Shown here in pieces: positions 48,166 through 59,574 of a stretch of 64,000 nucleotides of DNA. Under the pieces are notes generated by a model. It did not search any database. It was not told the origin of the DNA and saw nothing but the letters and a program-made list of their open reading frames with translations. The stretch covers positions 48,031,549 to 48,095,548 of the forward strand of contig CP136067.1 of the NCBI GenBank assembly GCA_032622095.1. The letters are read 5' to 3'. Both the position numbers and the translations under genes were made by a program. The stretch is from Siphonodentalium dalli (lineage: Eukaryota; Mollusca; Scaphopoda; Gadilida; Siphonodentaliidae). Within the stretch, counting starts at the first letter, position 1; each line of letters begins with the position of its first letter.

Positions 48166-48413
48166 TTAACCCTTCCATGACTAGAACTTCCTGAATTTTT
48201 TTTAAAGCCTGTGCTAATGCATTCTCTTATATATGTGAGTCTCCCATAGGAAGCCTCGTATATAGAAGAGAATACACTGGCCTAAAAATATTTACCTTGA
48301 CCTTGTAAGCCAGTGCATACTCCTGTATATGTTAGGCTCCCATATATAAGAGAATGCTCTGGCACAAGATCTTTAATCCTGCACCAGAGCTGCTACCGTC
48401 ATGAAAGGGTTAA
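48166..48413. mobile_element. Hairpin MITE, TTAACCCTTCCATGAC subfamily
   Basis: TTAACCCTTCCATGAC at the left and GTCATGAAAGGGTTAA at the right. It contains two hairpins of the TGCATTCTCTTATATATG type with TCTCCCATAGG loops. Same general design as the CCCTTTACCC family but with different TIRs and loops. 248 bp. Confidence 0.85.
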
Positions 48414-49064
48414 CAAACACTGAACATGTGACGATATTGAGCATGAAATTAGAAAGTGTGATTTTCAAAAATATTTCATTCAAGCGACATTCAAAAGAAG
48501 TTAGAAAATCCTCAGGATAATTAACTCCCACAATGTGCTGCAGTTACCATGTTCTCAAGTTGTTTAAAATTTTAATACGATTGGATGGATAACAAAGGAG
48601 ACACAGGGTATTATATGAGTGGGGAACTTTTTTTTTTTTTATGTGTTTATTTGCAACACAATGTTTATTTTCAGGAATAAGCAAAAAAAAAAAAAATTAT
48701 TATAAACATAATAAGGAATTTGTCCCAATTTTTCCCGAGAATTTTTCGAGTATGCAAAAAAACAAATGATGTTTGACAATATTTTCTTGATTCTTTTTTT
48801 TCCTTCTAGTAAGATGTTTATAATGAGTTTATGACATAAACTTCATGTACTGATTCCTGCAAAGAAACTTAGTGCTGCAATTAGTTTGAGTTTAAACCAT
48901 ATATGCACTGACTATATCGGGATTTAAATAATAGTATGGGGGGGGGGGGGTAGATAATACAGGTTCCCAAAATTTACTAGATCCTTCTATGATTAGATTA
49001 AAATGCTAATTGTTTATTGAAAGCATTTTGGTGGAAATATCATAACCAGCATTTGCATCATGAA
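48414..49064. other. No recognisable feature
   Basis: AT-rich, with T, A and G homopolymer runs (for example a G run at about 48940); no gene or RNA recognised. Confidence 0.45.
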
Positions 49065-49700
49065 CCCTTACATCTGGATGATAACTTGAGTAATATTCAA
49101 CATAATTTCTTCATATTTGGTATGTGGTTCACATTTGAGAAAATGCAGTCCAATTTCGAATATGGTCAAAGTCTGATGATTTTGATGGAGCTATGCCTCT
49201 TTTTGGACTTAGAAATCGCTGTTTTAATGTTGTCCAGATGGTAACTTGAACAATATTCAGCATAATTTCTTGATATTTGGTATGTGGTTCACATATGCGA
49301 AAATGGAGTCCATGTTCGAATTTGGTCAGTGTCGGGTGATTTTGACGAGTTATGCCTCTTTTTTGACTTAGAAATTGCTGTTTTCATGTTGTCCAGATGG
49401 TAACATGAGCAATATTCAACATAATTTTTTCATATTTGATATGTGGTTCACATTTGAGAAGATGCAGTCCAAGTTCTTATATTTGGTCAGTGTCGGATGA
49501 TTTTGACGAGTTATGCCTCTTTTTTTTACCTAGAAATTGCTGTTTTCATGTTGTCCAGGTGGTAAACTTGAGTAATATTCAATATAATTTCTTCATATCT
49601 GGTATGTGGTTCACATTTGAGAAGATGCAGTCCAAGTTCGAATATTTGGTTTAAGTCTGATGATTTTGACGAGTTCTGCCTCTTTTTCAATATCAATCTT
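49065..49700 (+). repeat. Four-unit ~160-bp tandem array
   Basis: Units start at about 49082, 49243, 49401 and 49563 (TAACTTGAGTAATATTCAAC). Each continues with ATATTTGGTATGTGGTTCAC, GTTCGAATATGGTC, GATTTTGACGAGTTATGCCT and TTAGAAATTGCTGTTTT. Spacing is 158-162 bp. Short frames across it are repeat artefacts. Confidence 0.88.
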
Positions 49701-50426
49701 CCACATGCAGCCATGTACATTTCTAATCCCAAGAATAGCAGTGTTGAAAAAAATGTACATCATTCTTATATGCTGGGAATGAAAAAGTTACATACCTGCA
49801 TGTGAAAGTTTGATATTAGACATATTCTGATATTCATAACACTTTTATTTCTGTGATATTTAGCATAATTTATGTTACACATTTTCTCTGTTATCTGTTA
49901 TCATTATTCCCATGTTTCATGTTTTCATATAGGCCTGTTGAAATTTGCATTTTAATACATTTAACCTATTTATCTGCATTTAATGGTTTCCAAGTCTGAG
50001 CTATGTCAGGAGGTGGAAAATTGAGATGGACCTACACAGAAAACTATTTAATTGTTAAAGTGATGTGAAACACTCCGGTATTGTGATCAAATAGAAATGG
50101 AGAATAATCTTGTTCTTAGTAGTAATTTTTACGAATAGTATATCCAAATTGACAACACACACCGTCATTCTTTTATATAAATTAAATGCAGTGACTCTCG
50201 ATGGCGAAATTAGTTTATCGCCGATAGATGCGTCCCGAATCGAGTAATAAATATTTACAATTGAGCGTAGTTCTGACGATGTTTTTTATGGAGTGGCACA
50301 GTCGATTTGCTTCAAATTTTCGGCGATGTTAGTAGAATGTTACATTCCTCCAGTTATCATAGCGCCTGAGTACTAACTTATCATTTTCACGCACCTGAAC
50401 AAGTACATACTATGTCTTTAAGCTAG
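49701..50426. other. No recognisable feature
   Basis: AT-rich, with no gene, RNA or repeat end recognised. Confidence 0.45.
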
Positions 50427-51101
50427 TACACCACCTGTGCATTTTAGCATATTATGTAACAATAAAAATGTCAAAAGATGACTGATCACATTTTGTAAAG
50501 GAACATTTTGGGATCAGTGTTCTTGTAAAACTAAGAAATTGATTGGAGATGAATAACATCTATAAAAAAGACCATTATCTAAACTAGTGAAAGGCTCAAA
50601 TATTTATTTAGTTAAGAGCAACACTGTTTCAAAAATGATAAGAGTTGTAGTTGGATGCTGAACAATCTTGGGCTCGAATGAGTTTGTCCAATTACTGTCT
50701 AAAACAAATCCCTTGCTGTCCAGCTATCTCTCAACACTGTGGACTATTTCTGGTTGATTGCTCCTTGCGTGAACAACTATGTGTATTCACTGGGCTGGTT
50801 CTTCATATTTATAGTTCATGTGAATGGCTGATCACAATTTTTAGGTACCCAACAACCACTATGTTAACATTTTTAAAGCAGTGTTGCTCTCAATTAAATA
50901 AATAGTTGAGCCTTTCACTAGTTCAGATAATGTACTTTTTATGCAAGTTATTTATTTCCAATAAATTTGTTTACTTTCAGAGAACGTGTTCCCGAAATAT
51001 CCCTTAAAAATTGTGATAAAGTCATCTTTTTGACATTTTTATTTTTGATATAATATGCATCAATGTAGTCTCAGATAGCATGTATTCTTCCAGGTGGTGT
51101 A
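50427..51101. mobile_element. Foldback element with ~210-bp TIRs
   Basis: Begins TACACCACCTG and ends CAGGTGGTGTA. The arms, about 210-240 bp each, match through AAAAATGTCAAAA-GATGACT, ATTATCTGAACTAGTGAAAG and GAGAGCAACACTG. The short middle (about 50650-50845) is non-repeated and has no recognised protein. Confidence 0.8.
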
Positions 51102-51352
51102 TTGATTTCCTGTGTATGTCCATCTAAACTTTTGACTTCTGGAGACAGCTTAGGATAGGAAACCCGAATAATTTCAGAATACTGGAATCATAACTCATAT
51201 TTTGACCTACCATTGTCTTAATCTCGGACATTTCTGGACGGGGTATAAACTTTTATGACAATATATTTTATGAGTGGTAAGTTACATAACGGTAATGTCA
51301 ATATTATTTACTTAATTAGGCATATATAAATGGTCACTGTGACGACCCAAGT

Positions 51353-51606
51353 AGAGTGAATCTCAAAAAGAACGTTCTCATCCGGATCTGGTTATTTTAA
51401 AAGCCCCACCCCTAAACAAATTTCGGGATATGTCCACTTTCAAGAGACTACCTGTTACCAGTCTGAAATGTAGTAAAAACAAACTTACACGTCATATTTG
51501 CATCAGTGGCTGTTAATAAGGGGTTCAGTTGTGTAGAATTTTGTAATATTAACATTTCGTACCTGAACTGTCTGAATATAATGTTCAATGGTTATTCAAC
51601 GCATTA
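51353..51606 (-). repeat. Left arm of an older inverted-repeat element
   Basis: In inverted orientation this matches 60715-60905: ATGTCCACTTTC, CAGTCTGAAATGTAGT-AAAACAAA, CGTACCTGAACTGTCTGAAT and TTCAACGCATTAA. A piggyBac-type MITE carrying the Gypsy element lies between the arms. Confidence 0.75.
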
Positions 51607-51744
51607 ACCCTTTACCCGACAGAAGGGCCCTGTGCCAATGCATTCTCTTATATATGCGAATCGACCATAGGTCGCCTCGCATATATAAGAGAATGCATTG
51701 GCTTAACACATTAATTTTTTTTTAGGCCAATGCATTCTCTTATA

Positions 51745-52196
51745 TGTTATAGGTGCCGTTTTTATCTGTTTTAGTACACTGCGGTTGTATATAATCTTCT
51801 ATATATCATGATACTTGCGCGCATCCTGCTTTGTTATTTCAGCCTTTTGTGGGTTAACTGAAATGTGTGTCAGTGTGTGTGCGCGTGAGAGCGAGCATGA
51901 ATGATTGTGTCACCTGCACACTGATTAGCACTCACCTGGGATTGGCGGGAAAATTAGCGTGGTCTGGGGGGCACTCAGTAATTAATATTTGAAATGGTCG
52001 GACGTACTATTTTGGATCACCAATTCTAGATATATATAATGAAATGCAGATTTCATTTTATGGAGTATCTTTAATGGTTTTTAGTACTGACTGCTGTGAT
52101 AGGATTATGTTGATGCCTTTATTTTAAATACACTTTATTAACCCTTTAATTTGTTGTTGGAGTCACTATATCTACGTTAAATCCAGCCGTACAACA
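51745..52196 (+). repeat. Gypsy 5' LTR
   Basis: 452 bp, starts TGTTATAGGTGCCG and ends CCAGCCGTACAACA. It contains a purine/GT-rich stretch (GTGTGTCAGTGTGTGTGCGC) in the middle. Confidence 0.95.
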
Positions 52197-52200
52197 AACT

Positions 52201-52218
52201 TGGCGCCCGATATGGGAC
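52201..52218 (+). promoter_or_regulatory. Gypsy primer-binding site
   Basis: TGGCGCCCGATATGGGAC begins 4 bp after the 5' LTR. It starts with TGG, complementary to a tRNA CCA end. It resembles the tRNA-Lys type site (TGGCGCCCGAA-AGGGAC) with mismatches in the middle, so the primer tRNA is not certain. Confidence 0.8.
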
Positions 52219-53704
52219 TAATAAAGTGTGATCCAGCGGCGATTCCAGAGAACGAGATGGTGCCCGATTTTCTTCGCAGAAAATCACCACGGGGTTAACA
52301 CCATCGCGGGAGGAATCGACCATCTGGACTCTTGTGTGTCGCTGTTCGTGTAACCTACACAGTTGCAAGCTACGTGTGAACTTGGGATTCTCCGGATACT
52401 CAATTCTGTGAACAAAGACTAAAGATCACAGAATGTTCGGGTTTTCTAAGGAATCGTGGTAACGATGTGTTCAAGAGATTGGGAATCAGATACCATTGAG
52501 GTAGGGCAAAGTTTTCATACACCCCCCTCCCACTGACTGAGAAGCCCGGACCTTATTTCTTGGACACCGGTGGCGAGTGACGTCACATCTCATTTTCTAT
52601 AAATAAATTGGGTTTCCCTGATTTGAAGTGATCAGCGAAAAAGATGTCAACACAATTTGTGTCGCTTGAAAATCAACTATTTATTCAAGTTTTAAACTGT
52701 GTATAATACTATCAGTGCATTGGTGAGACAGAATGAGGTATTCGTTATAGCCGGCTTCGCGTTAAAACTGTTGCGTAGGCCTACCATTCGCGTTCGCGAC
52801 CGTCAAAACGTGGAACTTCGATCTGTACACTTTGGGATACCGTCGCTTGTCGATTTATTGAGATTTGTTCGTCGTTGGAAACTGTTGACTTTCATTTCCG
52901 TGACAATGTTTCTGTCAGTTTATAGGTGCTATGAAATAGACACTAAATAATCTTGACTATAATTATATTCAAATGTATTTATGATAGTTATTCCATTGAT
53001 GTGATATGACAGTCGACATGTTATGATAAATGTCATTGTCTGTCTTAAAGTGACATTTCATATTTGTATGGTGATTTGTTATATGGTGCTAAATTTCATT
53101 CATGGAATTTTTTATATACTATATTGTTGATGTTATTCAGGTAGGCGATCTGTGCGTCTGACCAACTTATCATTAGGAATAGTTTATAGGTTTCAATTAA
53201 AAAGAAAATTGTCCACATTTTTTGGGCCATTTTGGATTTTGCTATTTTTTGCCGTCTGTTTTTTTTCCGCACCAACTAACATGGGTCTCATGTAATTTAG
53301 CTCCACTTTTCTCTTATGTGGGTTTGCAGTTTTCTTTAACCTTTTTCAGTATGTGCACTTGTGAGTGTGTTTGGTGTAAGTAGTCGCTAGGCGTGTGAAA
53401 ATCTTTGTGCATTAGTCAGAATTTCAAACATTTCAGCTTTTGCAGCCAACTTGGTCTGAAATTACGTTACATTTTCTCCATGTTTAGCTGATATTACTTC
53501 TTTTTTTTCAGCTGACTTAGTCTCAGTTACTCCGTGATTAGTAAATTTAGTTAATATTTACTTACTATAGGTATATAACTAAATTTTAGAAATTTACTAA
53601 AAAATTCCAAGTCTTGCCTCCTTAGTCCTTATATGATTTTTTTTATAATCTAGAACAGATATTATATTCAATTAATTACATTATAATTAGTTTGTTCATT
53701 ATAA
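52219..53704 (+). other. Gypsy leader, ~1.5 kb
   Basis: Unusually long untranslated leader between the primer-binding site and gag. It includes a small frame at 52699-52950 (83 codons) with no recognised domain, probably chance, and T-rich stretches near 53500. A packaging signal or splice site could reside here, but none is recognisable by eye. Confidence 0.6.
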
Positions 53705-54764
53705 ATGATGACTTCCTCAATGTCTGAAGAGGAAATGATACAGGCTTTAAAAGCCTCAGTGAAGTATAATGTTATTCCAAGTACAACTCCCGGTAACAAT
53801 GAACTTCCCCCTGGGAACACTTCTTATTGTCTCAAGTACTTATGTACCCAGGATATCTGGTTTTTCAGGAGACGATCCACCTCTTAAAGGTGACGTCACT
53901 TATCGTGAGTGGAGATATGAGATCCGTTGCTTGTCCAGCGACCCTGAGATCTCAGATAGTGGGCTTCTACAGGCTATTCGTAGATCCATTCGGGGAATGG
54001 CCCGTCAAGTTATTATTCCATTAGGGGAACATGCCAAGGTTTCACAACTTTTATTAAAGCTTGACACTCATTTTGATGAAGTTTCATCAAATGGTATGCT
54101 AATGCAAGAGTTTTTTAACTCTACTCAGAAGCCAGGTGAGTCGGTTACTGCTTTTGGTTGCAGACTAGAATCCATTTTAGAATCTGCAATCGATAGTGGG
54201 AATATGGAGCGCTACGCCAAGAATGACCTGCTCCGGCATAAGTTTTTCTCTTCTCTACATTCCGAGCAGTTAAAGAGCCAGACCCGTCATAAATATGACA
54301 ATATCTCTGACTTCGACATGTTGCTGCGAGAAATTCGTATAGTGGAAAAAGAGATTAGCGTCCACTCCATTTCTGGTTCCTCGAGAAGTAAAGCCCAGCA
54401 ACATGCATCGCAGACAGATACACCACCAGACAGGTTTGATGTGATGGAGAAGAAGTTTGATAGGAAACTAGATGATTTGGAGAAGCGACTGGATACAAAG
54501 ATCGACCAGAAGCTTGACTTGATTTTGCAGCGCCTCGATCAGACTGCAGTTTCCCAACCACCACCACAGTCTAACTTTGGATTTGGACGAGGACATGGAA
54601 ACTACACACCACAGAGAGGTTCAGGTTTCGGTCGTGGACGAGGGCGCGGTTGGACTTCGGGAAATACAGATCAAGGTCCAGATCGTGGTCGTGGTTTCAA
54701 ATTTAATCATCAAGAATTTCATCAAGATGGATCACAGAATTATAAGCCACAGCCAAAAGCCTAA
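53705..54764 (+). CDS. gag: Gypsy gag, probably frameshifted
   Basis: The large frame 53769-54764 gives the capsid-like region (REWRYEIRCL ... AFGCRLESIL ... LLRHKFFSSLHSEQLK), a coiled coil (KFDRKLDDLEKRLDTKIDQK, about 54450-54540) and a Gly/Arg-rich tail (FGRGHGNY, FGRGRGRGW) in place of CCHC zinc knuckles. The natural N-terminus seems to be the ATG at 53705 (MMTSSMSEEEM) in another frame, which runs into a stop at 53885. The two frames should join near 53830, so one base is probably gained or lost there. Gag would form the particle that packages the RNA. Alternatively a short Gag starting at 53769 is used. Confidence 0.8.
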
Positions 54765-57700
54765 CCGCCTCTGTCGTTGGTCAGCTAGAGGCCGGTGAAT
54801 CAAATGGCCAAAACTTGATTGATAGATTAGTAGGTCAATCTAATGAGACTGATGTATTCATCCAGGGAAAGAAGGTCACTGCTCTTATTGATAGTGGATC
54901 TATGGTTACAACAGTTTCTCGTAGTTGCTATGAGTCACTGCCAAATAAACCTGTTATTCACTCCATTAACAAACTTGGTCTTATAGTTTCCATTGCTGAT
55001 GGATCTACTCTTCCATATAATGGATTCATTGAATGTGTGATACACATTCCATTTTTGTGTGAATGTCCTCTTTCTATTCCAGCTCTAATTGTTTCAGATA
55101 CAGAGTACAACACAAGATGTCCTATCATTATCGGCACAAATATAATTCGTATGTGCAAGGACTTGGCTGAAATTTCTTCTTCTGATATTCCAAAAGAATG
55201 GAAGATAGCTATTGACAGCCTCACATGTGCAGCCATTCCAGTCAAGTCCACCAACAAGATTGCCTTGGAGATTGAGCCATACCAGACAGTGATAGTGCAA
55301 GGCGTTGCCAGACATGATAGTGGTCTTGACTCAGCTTTTGTGACAGAAAGTTTCAGTGATGATGACAAGTTCACTGTTTGTCCACGAGTGATGAAATCAA
55401 ATTCCAAGGCAAACAGTACTCGTATTCCTGTTCAACTTTGCAATATATCTGCGAAGACACTTGTGATATCTCCACATTCAACTATTGCCCAAATACAAGA
55501 AGTAAAGGTGGTTGATTCTTTGGGCTCACCAACTCTTGCTGCTGATGTTCGACCTTCTCCGAGGGACCTTGGTGTTAACGTCAATGACAATTTATCAGCA
55601 GAAGAGAAAGATGAAGTTGATGCTCTGCTATACAAATGGAGCCATGTATTTTCTACTGGTCCTCTGGATTTAGGTGTTACTGACCTAGTGACGCATCAAA
55701 TCAAACTCACCGATGATGTTCCATTTAAACAGCCATATCGGAAGATACCTCCTGCTCTTTATGAAGAAGTCAGACAGCATATTAAGGAGATGTTAGAAGC
55801 TGGAGTGATTAAAGAATCTGACAGTCCTTATGCATCCAACGTTGTGCTCGTTCGGAAAAAGGCCGACAACTCTTTGCGGTTCTGTATAGACTTTAGACAG
55901 TTAAATTCAAAGACCGTCAAAGATGCCTACATGCTGCCAAGGTTTGACGACATCATAGAATCGCTCCATGGCTCCAGATATTACAGTAAACTTGATTTAC
56001 GCAATGGTTTTTGGCAGTGTCCCATCAGAGAAGAAGACAAATACAAGACCGCATTTTCTGTTGGCAAACTTGGGTTTCACCAATGTGAGCGACTTGGTCA
56101 GGGAATGGTAAATGGTCCAGCAACTTTTCAACGCCTGATGGAGAAATGCATGGGCGATATGCATTTAGAGGAGTGTCTTATCTTCTTGGACGACGTTTTG
56201 GTTTTCAGCCAGGAATTTTCATCGCACGTAGAACGTCTGGACGCAGTATTTTCTCGTCTGTCACAGCATAATTTGAAGCTGAAGCCAAATAAGTGCGAAC
56301 TATTCCGCACATCAGTGACATATCTTGGACACGTCATCTGTGCCAGTGGTGTAGCCACAGACCCAGATAAGACTTCTGCATTGGAGGATTGGCCAGTTCC
56401 CTGTAATGTTAAACAGATGAGACAATGGCTTGGATTTTGCGGATACTACCGTCGCTTCGTCAAGGGGTATGCCAGCATTGTACAGCCGCTAAACCAACTT
56501 TTGGAGGGACATTGCACTGAGGCCAAGATGAAGACAAAGAAAAAATCCCCGGCACCATGGGTTTGGACAGATATTCACCAGAGAGCATTTGATGAAATCA
56601 AACAGAAATTAACCCAGCCTCCAATCCTGGCATATGCTGACTACAATTTGCCATTTATTGTTCATACAGATAGCAGTGGTTATGGATTGGGATCTGTGTT
56701 ATACCAGCTACAGGATGGTGTAGAGCGTGTTATCGCATATGCAAGCCGTGGTTTAAAGCCCAGCGAGAAGAATTATCCAGCCCATAAATTGGAGTTCTTG
56801 TGTCTGAAATGGGCTGTCACAGACAAATTCCATGACTACTTGTATGGAAATACTTTCAAGGTTGTCACAGATAACAATCCTCTGACATATATTCTAACAA
56901 CTGCCAAGTTGGATGCCACTGGTCATCGTTGGGTTGCCAATCTTGCCAATTACAATTTTCAGATTGAATATAGAGCTGGACGACTCAACGGTGATGCTGA
57001 TGGACTCTCCAGGAAGCCCATATTATATACAGATGTCATTAAAGCCGTTTGCCAGGCTGCAACTGTGAACTTCCCTTTAGCGGAAAGTGTTGCTGTTGGT
57101 CCTGCTCTTCCTTCGGCCGGGGAGGAGTTGGATCATGCGCATGATTCCGTTGACTGGGAATGTGAGCAGAACCAGGACTCTGTTATTTCCAGAGTTATTC
57201 ACTTTGTGAAACTTGGTAAACGGCCTGATGATAAACAGATGAAGAATGAATCATCCCTTGTACGGACATATCTTAGAGAATGGAACAGTCTGTGTATTAA
57301 ACACCGTATTCTCTACCGAAGATCACAAAATGATGAAGAGCCAGTTATGCAGCTCATTGTTCCTGATGGTTTTCGTGATCGAGCATTGCAAGGTGTTCAT
57401 GATGATGTTGGTCACCAGGGCAAAGATAAGACAGTGTGGCTTGCCAAGCAAAGATTCTACTGGCCAGGTATGTTTCGTGATGCTGAAGCGAGAGTTGAGA
57501 ACTGTGGCAGATGTATTCGCCGGAAGAAGCCAGTGAAAGCAGCTGGAAAATTAGTCCCAATACAGACTTCAAGACCCATGGAATTAGTCTGTATTGATTT
57601 TCTCAGTCTTGAGATGTCAAAAGGTGGGATTGAAAATGTGTTAGTTATTACTGACCATTTTACCCGCTATGCGCAGGCTATTCCATGTAAAAACCAGACA

Positions 57701-58720
57701 GCGTCCACCACTGCAAAGGCCCTATATGAGAAGTTTGTGTGCTTCTACAGTTTCCCAGAACGTCTACACAGTGACCAAGGAAGAAACTTTGAGAGCAAAG
57801 TTATCAAGGAGTTATGCAAACTTGCGGGAATAATGAAGAGTAGAACCACCCCTTATCATCCAATGGGAAATGGATCAGCAGAGCGTTTTAACCAGACCCT
57901 CATCAAGATGCTTGGTACAATGGAGGAAGAACAAAAAGCTGATTGGAAGAGCTATGTTGGACCTCTTGTACAGGCTTATAATGCTACAAAAAGTGAAGCA
58001 ACAGGATATTCACCTCACTTTCTCATGTTCGGATGGCATCCAAGATTATCTATTGATGCTGTTTTTGGATTGGATAAAGAAGAGGTTGCTGGAAATCATG
58101 ATAGTTATGTCAAGAAGTTAAAGAAGAGAATGGAATTTGCTTATAATGTAGCCTTCGACAGAGTGGAAAAGCGGAATGAGAATGTGAAGGAGAAGTATGA
58201 TGGAAGGATTCGTTCCAAAGATGCAAAGCTTGAAGTTGGAGACAGGGTGTTGGTCAGGAAAGTTGGTATCAAAGGAAAACACAAGTTAGCAGATAGATGG
58301 GAAGCAGAACCATACAAGATCATTAACATTCCAAATGAAGATGTTCCTGTGTATAAGGTTTTACAAGAATCTGGAAGGGGTGTGTCCCGAATGCTGCACA
58401 GAAATATGCTGTTGCCATTTAATTATATTTCTTCCAATGTGGTTGAAGAGACTAAAGAAGCTAGGCAGATGAAAAAGAAGAAAGTTCAGAAGGATGTAGA
58501 AGTAAGCTCCAGCAGTGAAGATAGTGATTCAGATAATGGTCTTATTTTAAGATCCAAATCTCATATACATAAGGATCCTCATCAATCTGTTCCTTCTAGA
58601 ATCCCTGAGATTTCTCAGATGTCTTCTCCTATTCACTCTTCTACTTATATGTCGCCTATGGATTCTCGACTTGGATCCTGGGTCTGTCCTCAAGTTGCAG
58701 ATACAATTGTATTTGTCTAA
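54746..58720 (+). CDS. pol: Gypsy pol polyprotein (protease, RT, RNase H, integrase)
   Basis: Open in the -1 frame relative to gag from 54746, overlapping gag's end by 19 bp, so -1 frameshifting at the AAAA at 54755-54758 is likely. There is no ATG near the start (the first codons upstream of ID-RLVG are TTG). Numbering from 54815: protease D26-S-G, RT catalytic D394 and FLDD (D459, D460), RNase H D619 and the EF-CLKWAV block, integrase zinc finger H862-H867-C897-C900, integrase DDE D928, D987, E1023 (D-X35-E), and a GPY/F-like LADRWEAEPYKI module. The C-terminus is an acidic serine-rich tail (SSSSEDSDSD). All catalytic residues are present and the frame is uninterrupted. Confidence 0.95.
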   Translation, partial: ATAKSLTASVVGQLEAGESNGQNLIDRLVGQSNETDVFIQGKKVTALIDSGSMVTTVSRSCYESLPNKPVIHSINKLGLIVSIADGSTLPYNGFIECVIHIPFLCECPLSIPALIVSDTEYNTRCPIIIGTNIIRMCKDLAEISSSDIPKEWKIAIDSLTCAAIPVKSTNKIALEIEPYQTVIVQGVARHDSGLDSAFVTESFSDDDKFTVCPRVMKSNSKANSTRIPVQLCNISAKTLVISPHSTIAQIQEVKVVDSLGSPTLAADVRPSPRDLGVNVNDNLSAEEKDEVDALLYKWSHVFSTGPLDLGVTDLVTHQIKLTDDVPFKQPYRKIPPALYEEVRQHIKEMLEAGVIKESDSPYASNVVLVRKKADNSLRFCIDFRQLNSKTVKDAYMLPRFDDIIESLHGSRYYSKLDLRNGFWQCPIREEDKYKTAFSVGKLGFHQCERLGQGMVNGPATFQRLMEKCMGDMHLEECLIFLDDVLVFSQEFSSHVERLDAVFSRLSQHNLKLKPNKCELFRTSVTYLGHVICASGVATDPDKTSALEDWPVPCNVKQMRQWLGFCGYYRRFVKGYASIVQPLNQLLEGHCTEAKMKTKKKSPAPWVWTDIHQRAFDEIKQKLTQPPILAYADYNLPFIVHTDSSGYGLGSVLYQLQDGVERVIAYASRGLKPSEKNYPAHKLEFLCLKWAVTDKFHDYLYGNTFKVVTDNNPLTYILTTAKLDATGHRWVANLANYNFQIEYRAGRLNGDADGLSRKPILYTDVIKAVCQAATVNFPLAESVAVGPALPSAGEELDHAHDSVDWECEQNQDSVISRVIHFVKLGKRPDDKQMKNESSLVRTYLREWNSLCIKHRILYRRSQNDEEPVMQLIVPDGFRDRALQGVHDDVGHQGKDKTVWLAKQRFYWPGMFRDAEARVENCGRCIRRKKPVKAAGKLVPIQTSRPMELVCIDFLSLEMSKGGIENVLVITDHFTRYAQAIPCKNQTASTTAKALYEKFVCFYSFPERLHSDQGRNFESKVIKELCKLAGIMKSRTTPYHPMGNGSAERFNQTLIKMLGTMEEEQKADWKSYVGPLVQAYNATKSEATGYSPHFLMFGWHPRLSIDAVFGLDKEEVAGNHDSYVKKLKKRMEFAYNVAFDRVEKRNENVKEKYDGRIRSKDAKLEVGDRVLVRKVGIKGKHKLADRWEAEPYKIINIPNEDVPVYKVLQESGRGVSRMLHRNMLLPFNYISSNVVEETKEARQMKKKKVQKDVEVSSSSEDSDSDNGLILRSKSHIHKDPHQSVPSRIPEISQMSSPIHSSTYMSPMDSRLGSWVCPQVADTIVFV

Positions 58721-59562
58721 CATCAACTGTGTGATCATTTCTGCATTGCTATTCATTTTATTAATCTATTTTGAGATTCTAAAACACATGCTTATCTGTA
58801 TGAAAGAGGGCCTGGTAGGAATTTCAGCTGAAGATCCAGTAATGGTCAAAACCTACTGAGGTACCAGTTCATGAGAAATGTCCTTTGTAAATTCCAGGTA
58901 TCTCATGGGATAGTATTGTGCTGCTTTCTCATATTTTAATCTTATTGTGTATTTTTTATTATGTAATGACTTGTTATACATACTGTCTCATTCCGGTCAA
59001 AGGCCAAGTAAGATTATTTCAGCTGAAGACCCAGTGCCGTGTAAAAACTGACTGATGTTCCAGCTATGTAAGAAATTTTCATTTCCAGGTTCAACTTTGG
59101 AGATAGTATTGGATATAATATTCCACTATTATATAACCACATTCCTTCATTAGTATTTCATGTCAGATAATTGATTTAGTGATAAATCAATTTAATTTGA
59201 GCATATTAACTTTGCAGAGACTGAACCTATTGCAGAAATGACTTGTAGGTTTTATTTCAGCCTCTCATGTTAAATTGTAAATTGTACTACAGATTCCTCT
59301 ACATGGTACCAGCTGTAATTATTAGATATTTCAGATCTGATACCCGGCATCAGTGATGTGTTTTTCATTTGATATCAGGTTGTACAGTTTCAGCAATAAC
59401 CTGTACTAGTATACATGCTGCCACTTTTGCAGCTACCTGTTGCAGATTTTGACTTGCAGTTTATTTCAGCATTTACTATTGTAAGATGGTGATATTCTAA
59501 ATGGAAATGCCTACCTAAATCGTTCATTTATTTCAGTGAATGTCAGGAGCCATTCTTCACCT
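58721..59562 (+). other. Gypsy 3' untranslated region with an old internal duplication
   Basis: No recognised protein (no env). Two diverged segments share ATTTCAGCTGAAGA-CCAGT (58826 and 59018), followed by ACTGA-GT-CCAG, about 190 bp apart. The rest is T-rich. Confidence 0.6.
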
Positions 59563-59574
59563 GGAGGGGGTGAA
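59563..59574 (+). promoter_or_regulatory. Gypsy polypurine tract
   Basis: GGAGGGGGTGAA directly before the 3' LTR, the usual position of the plus-strand primer. Confidence 0.75.

Noticed and set aside
52699-52950. 83-codon frame in the Gypsy leader as an accessory gene
   Set aside because: No domain and far upstream of gag; likely chance in a long leader.
54355-58756. Other-frame and minus-strand reading frames within gag-pol
   Set aside because: Shadows of the 1300-codon pol frame and gag; no domain in any of them.
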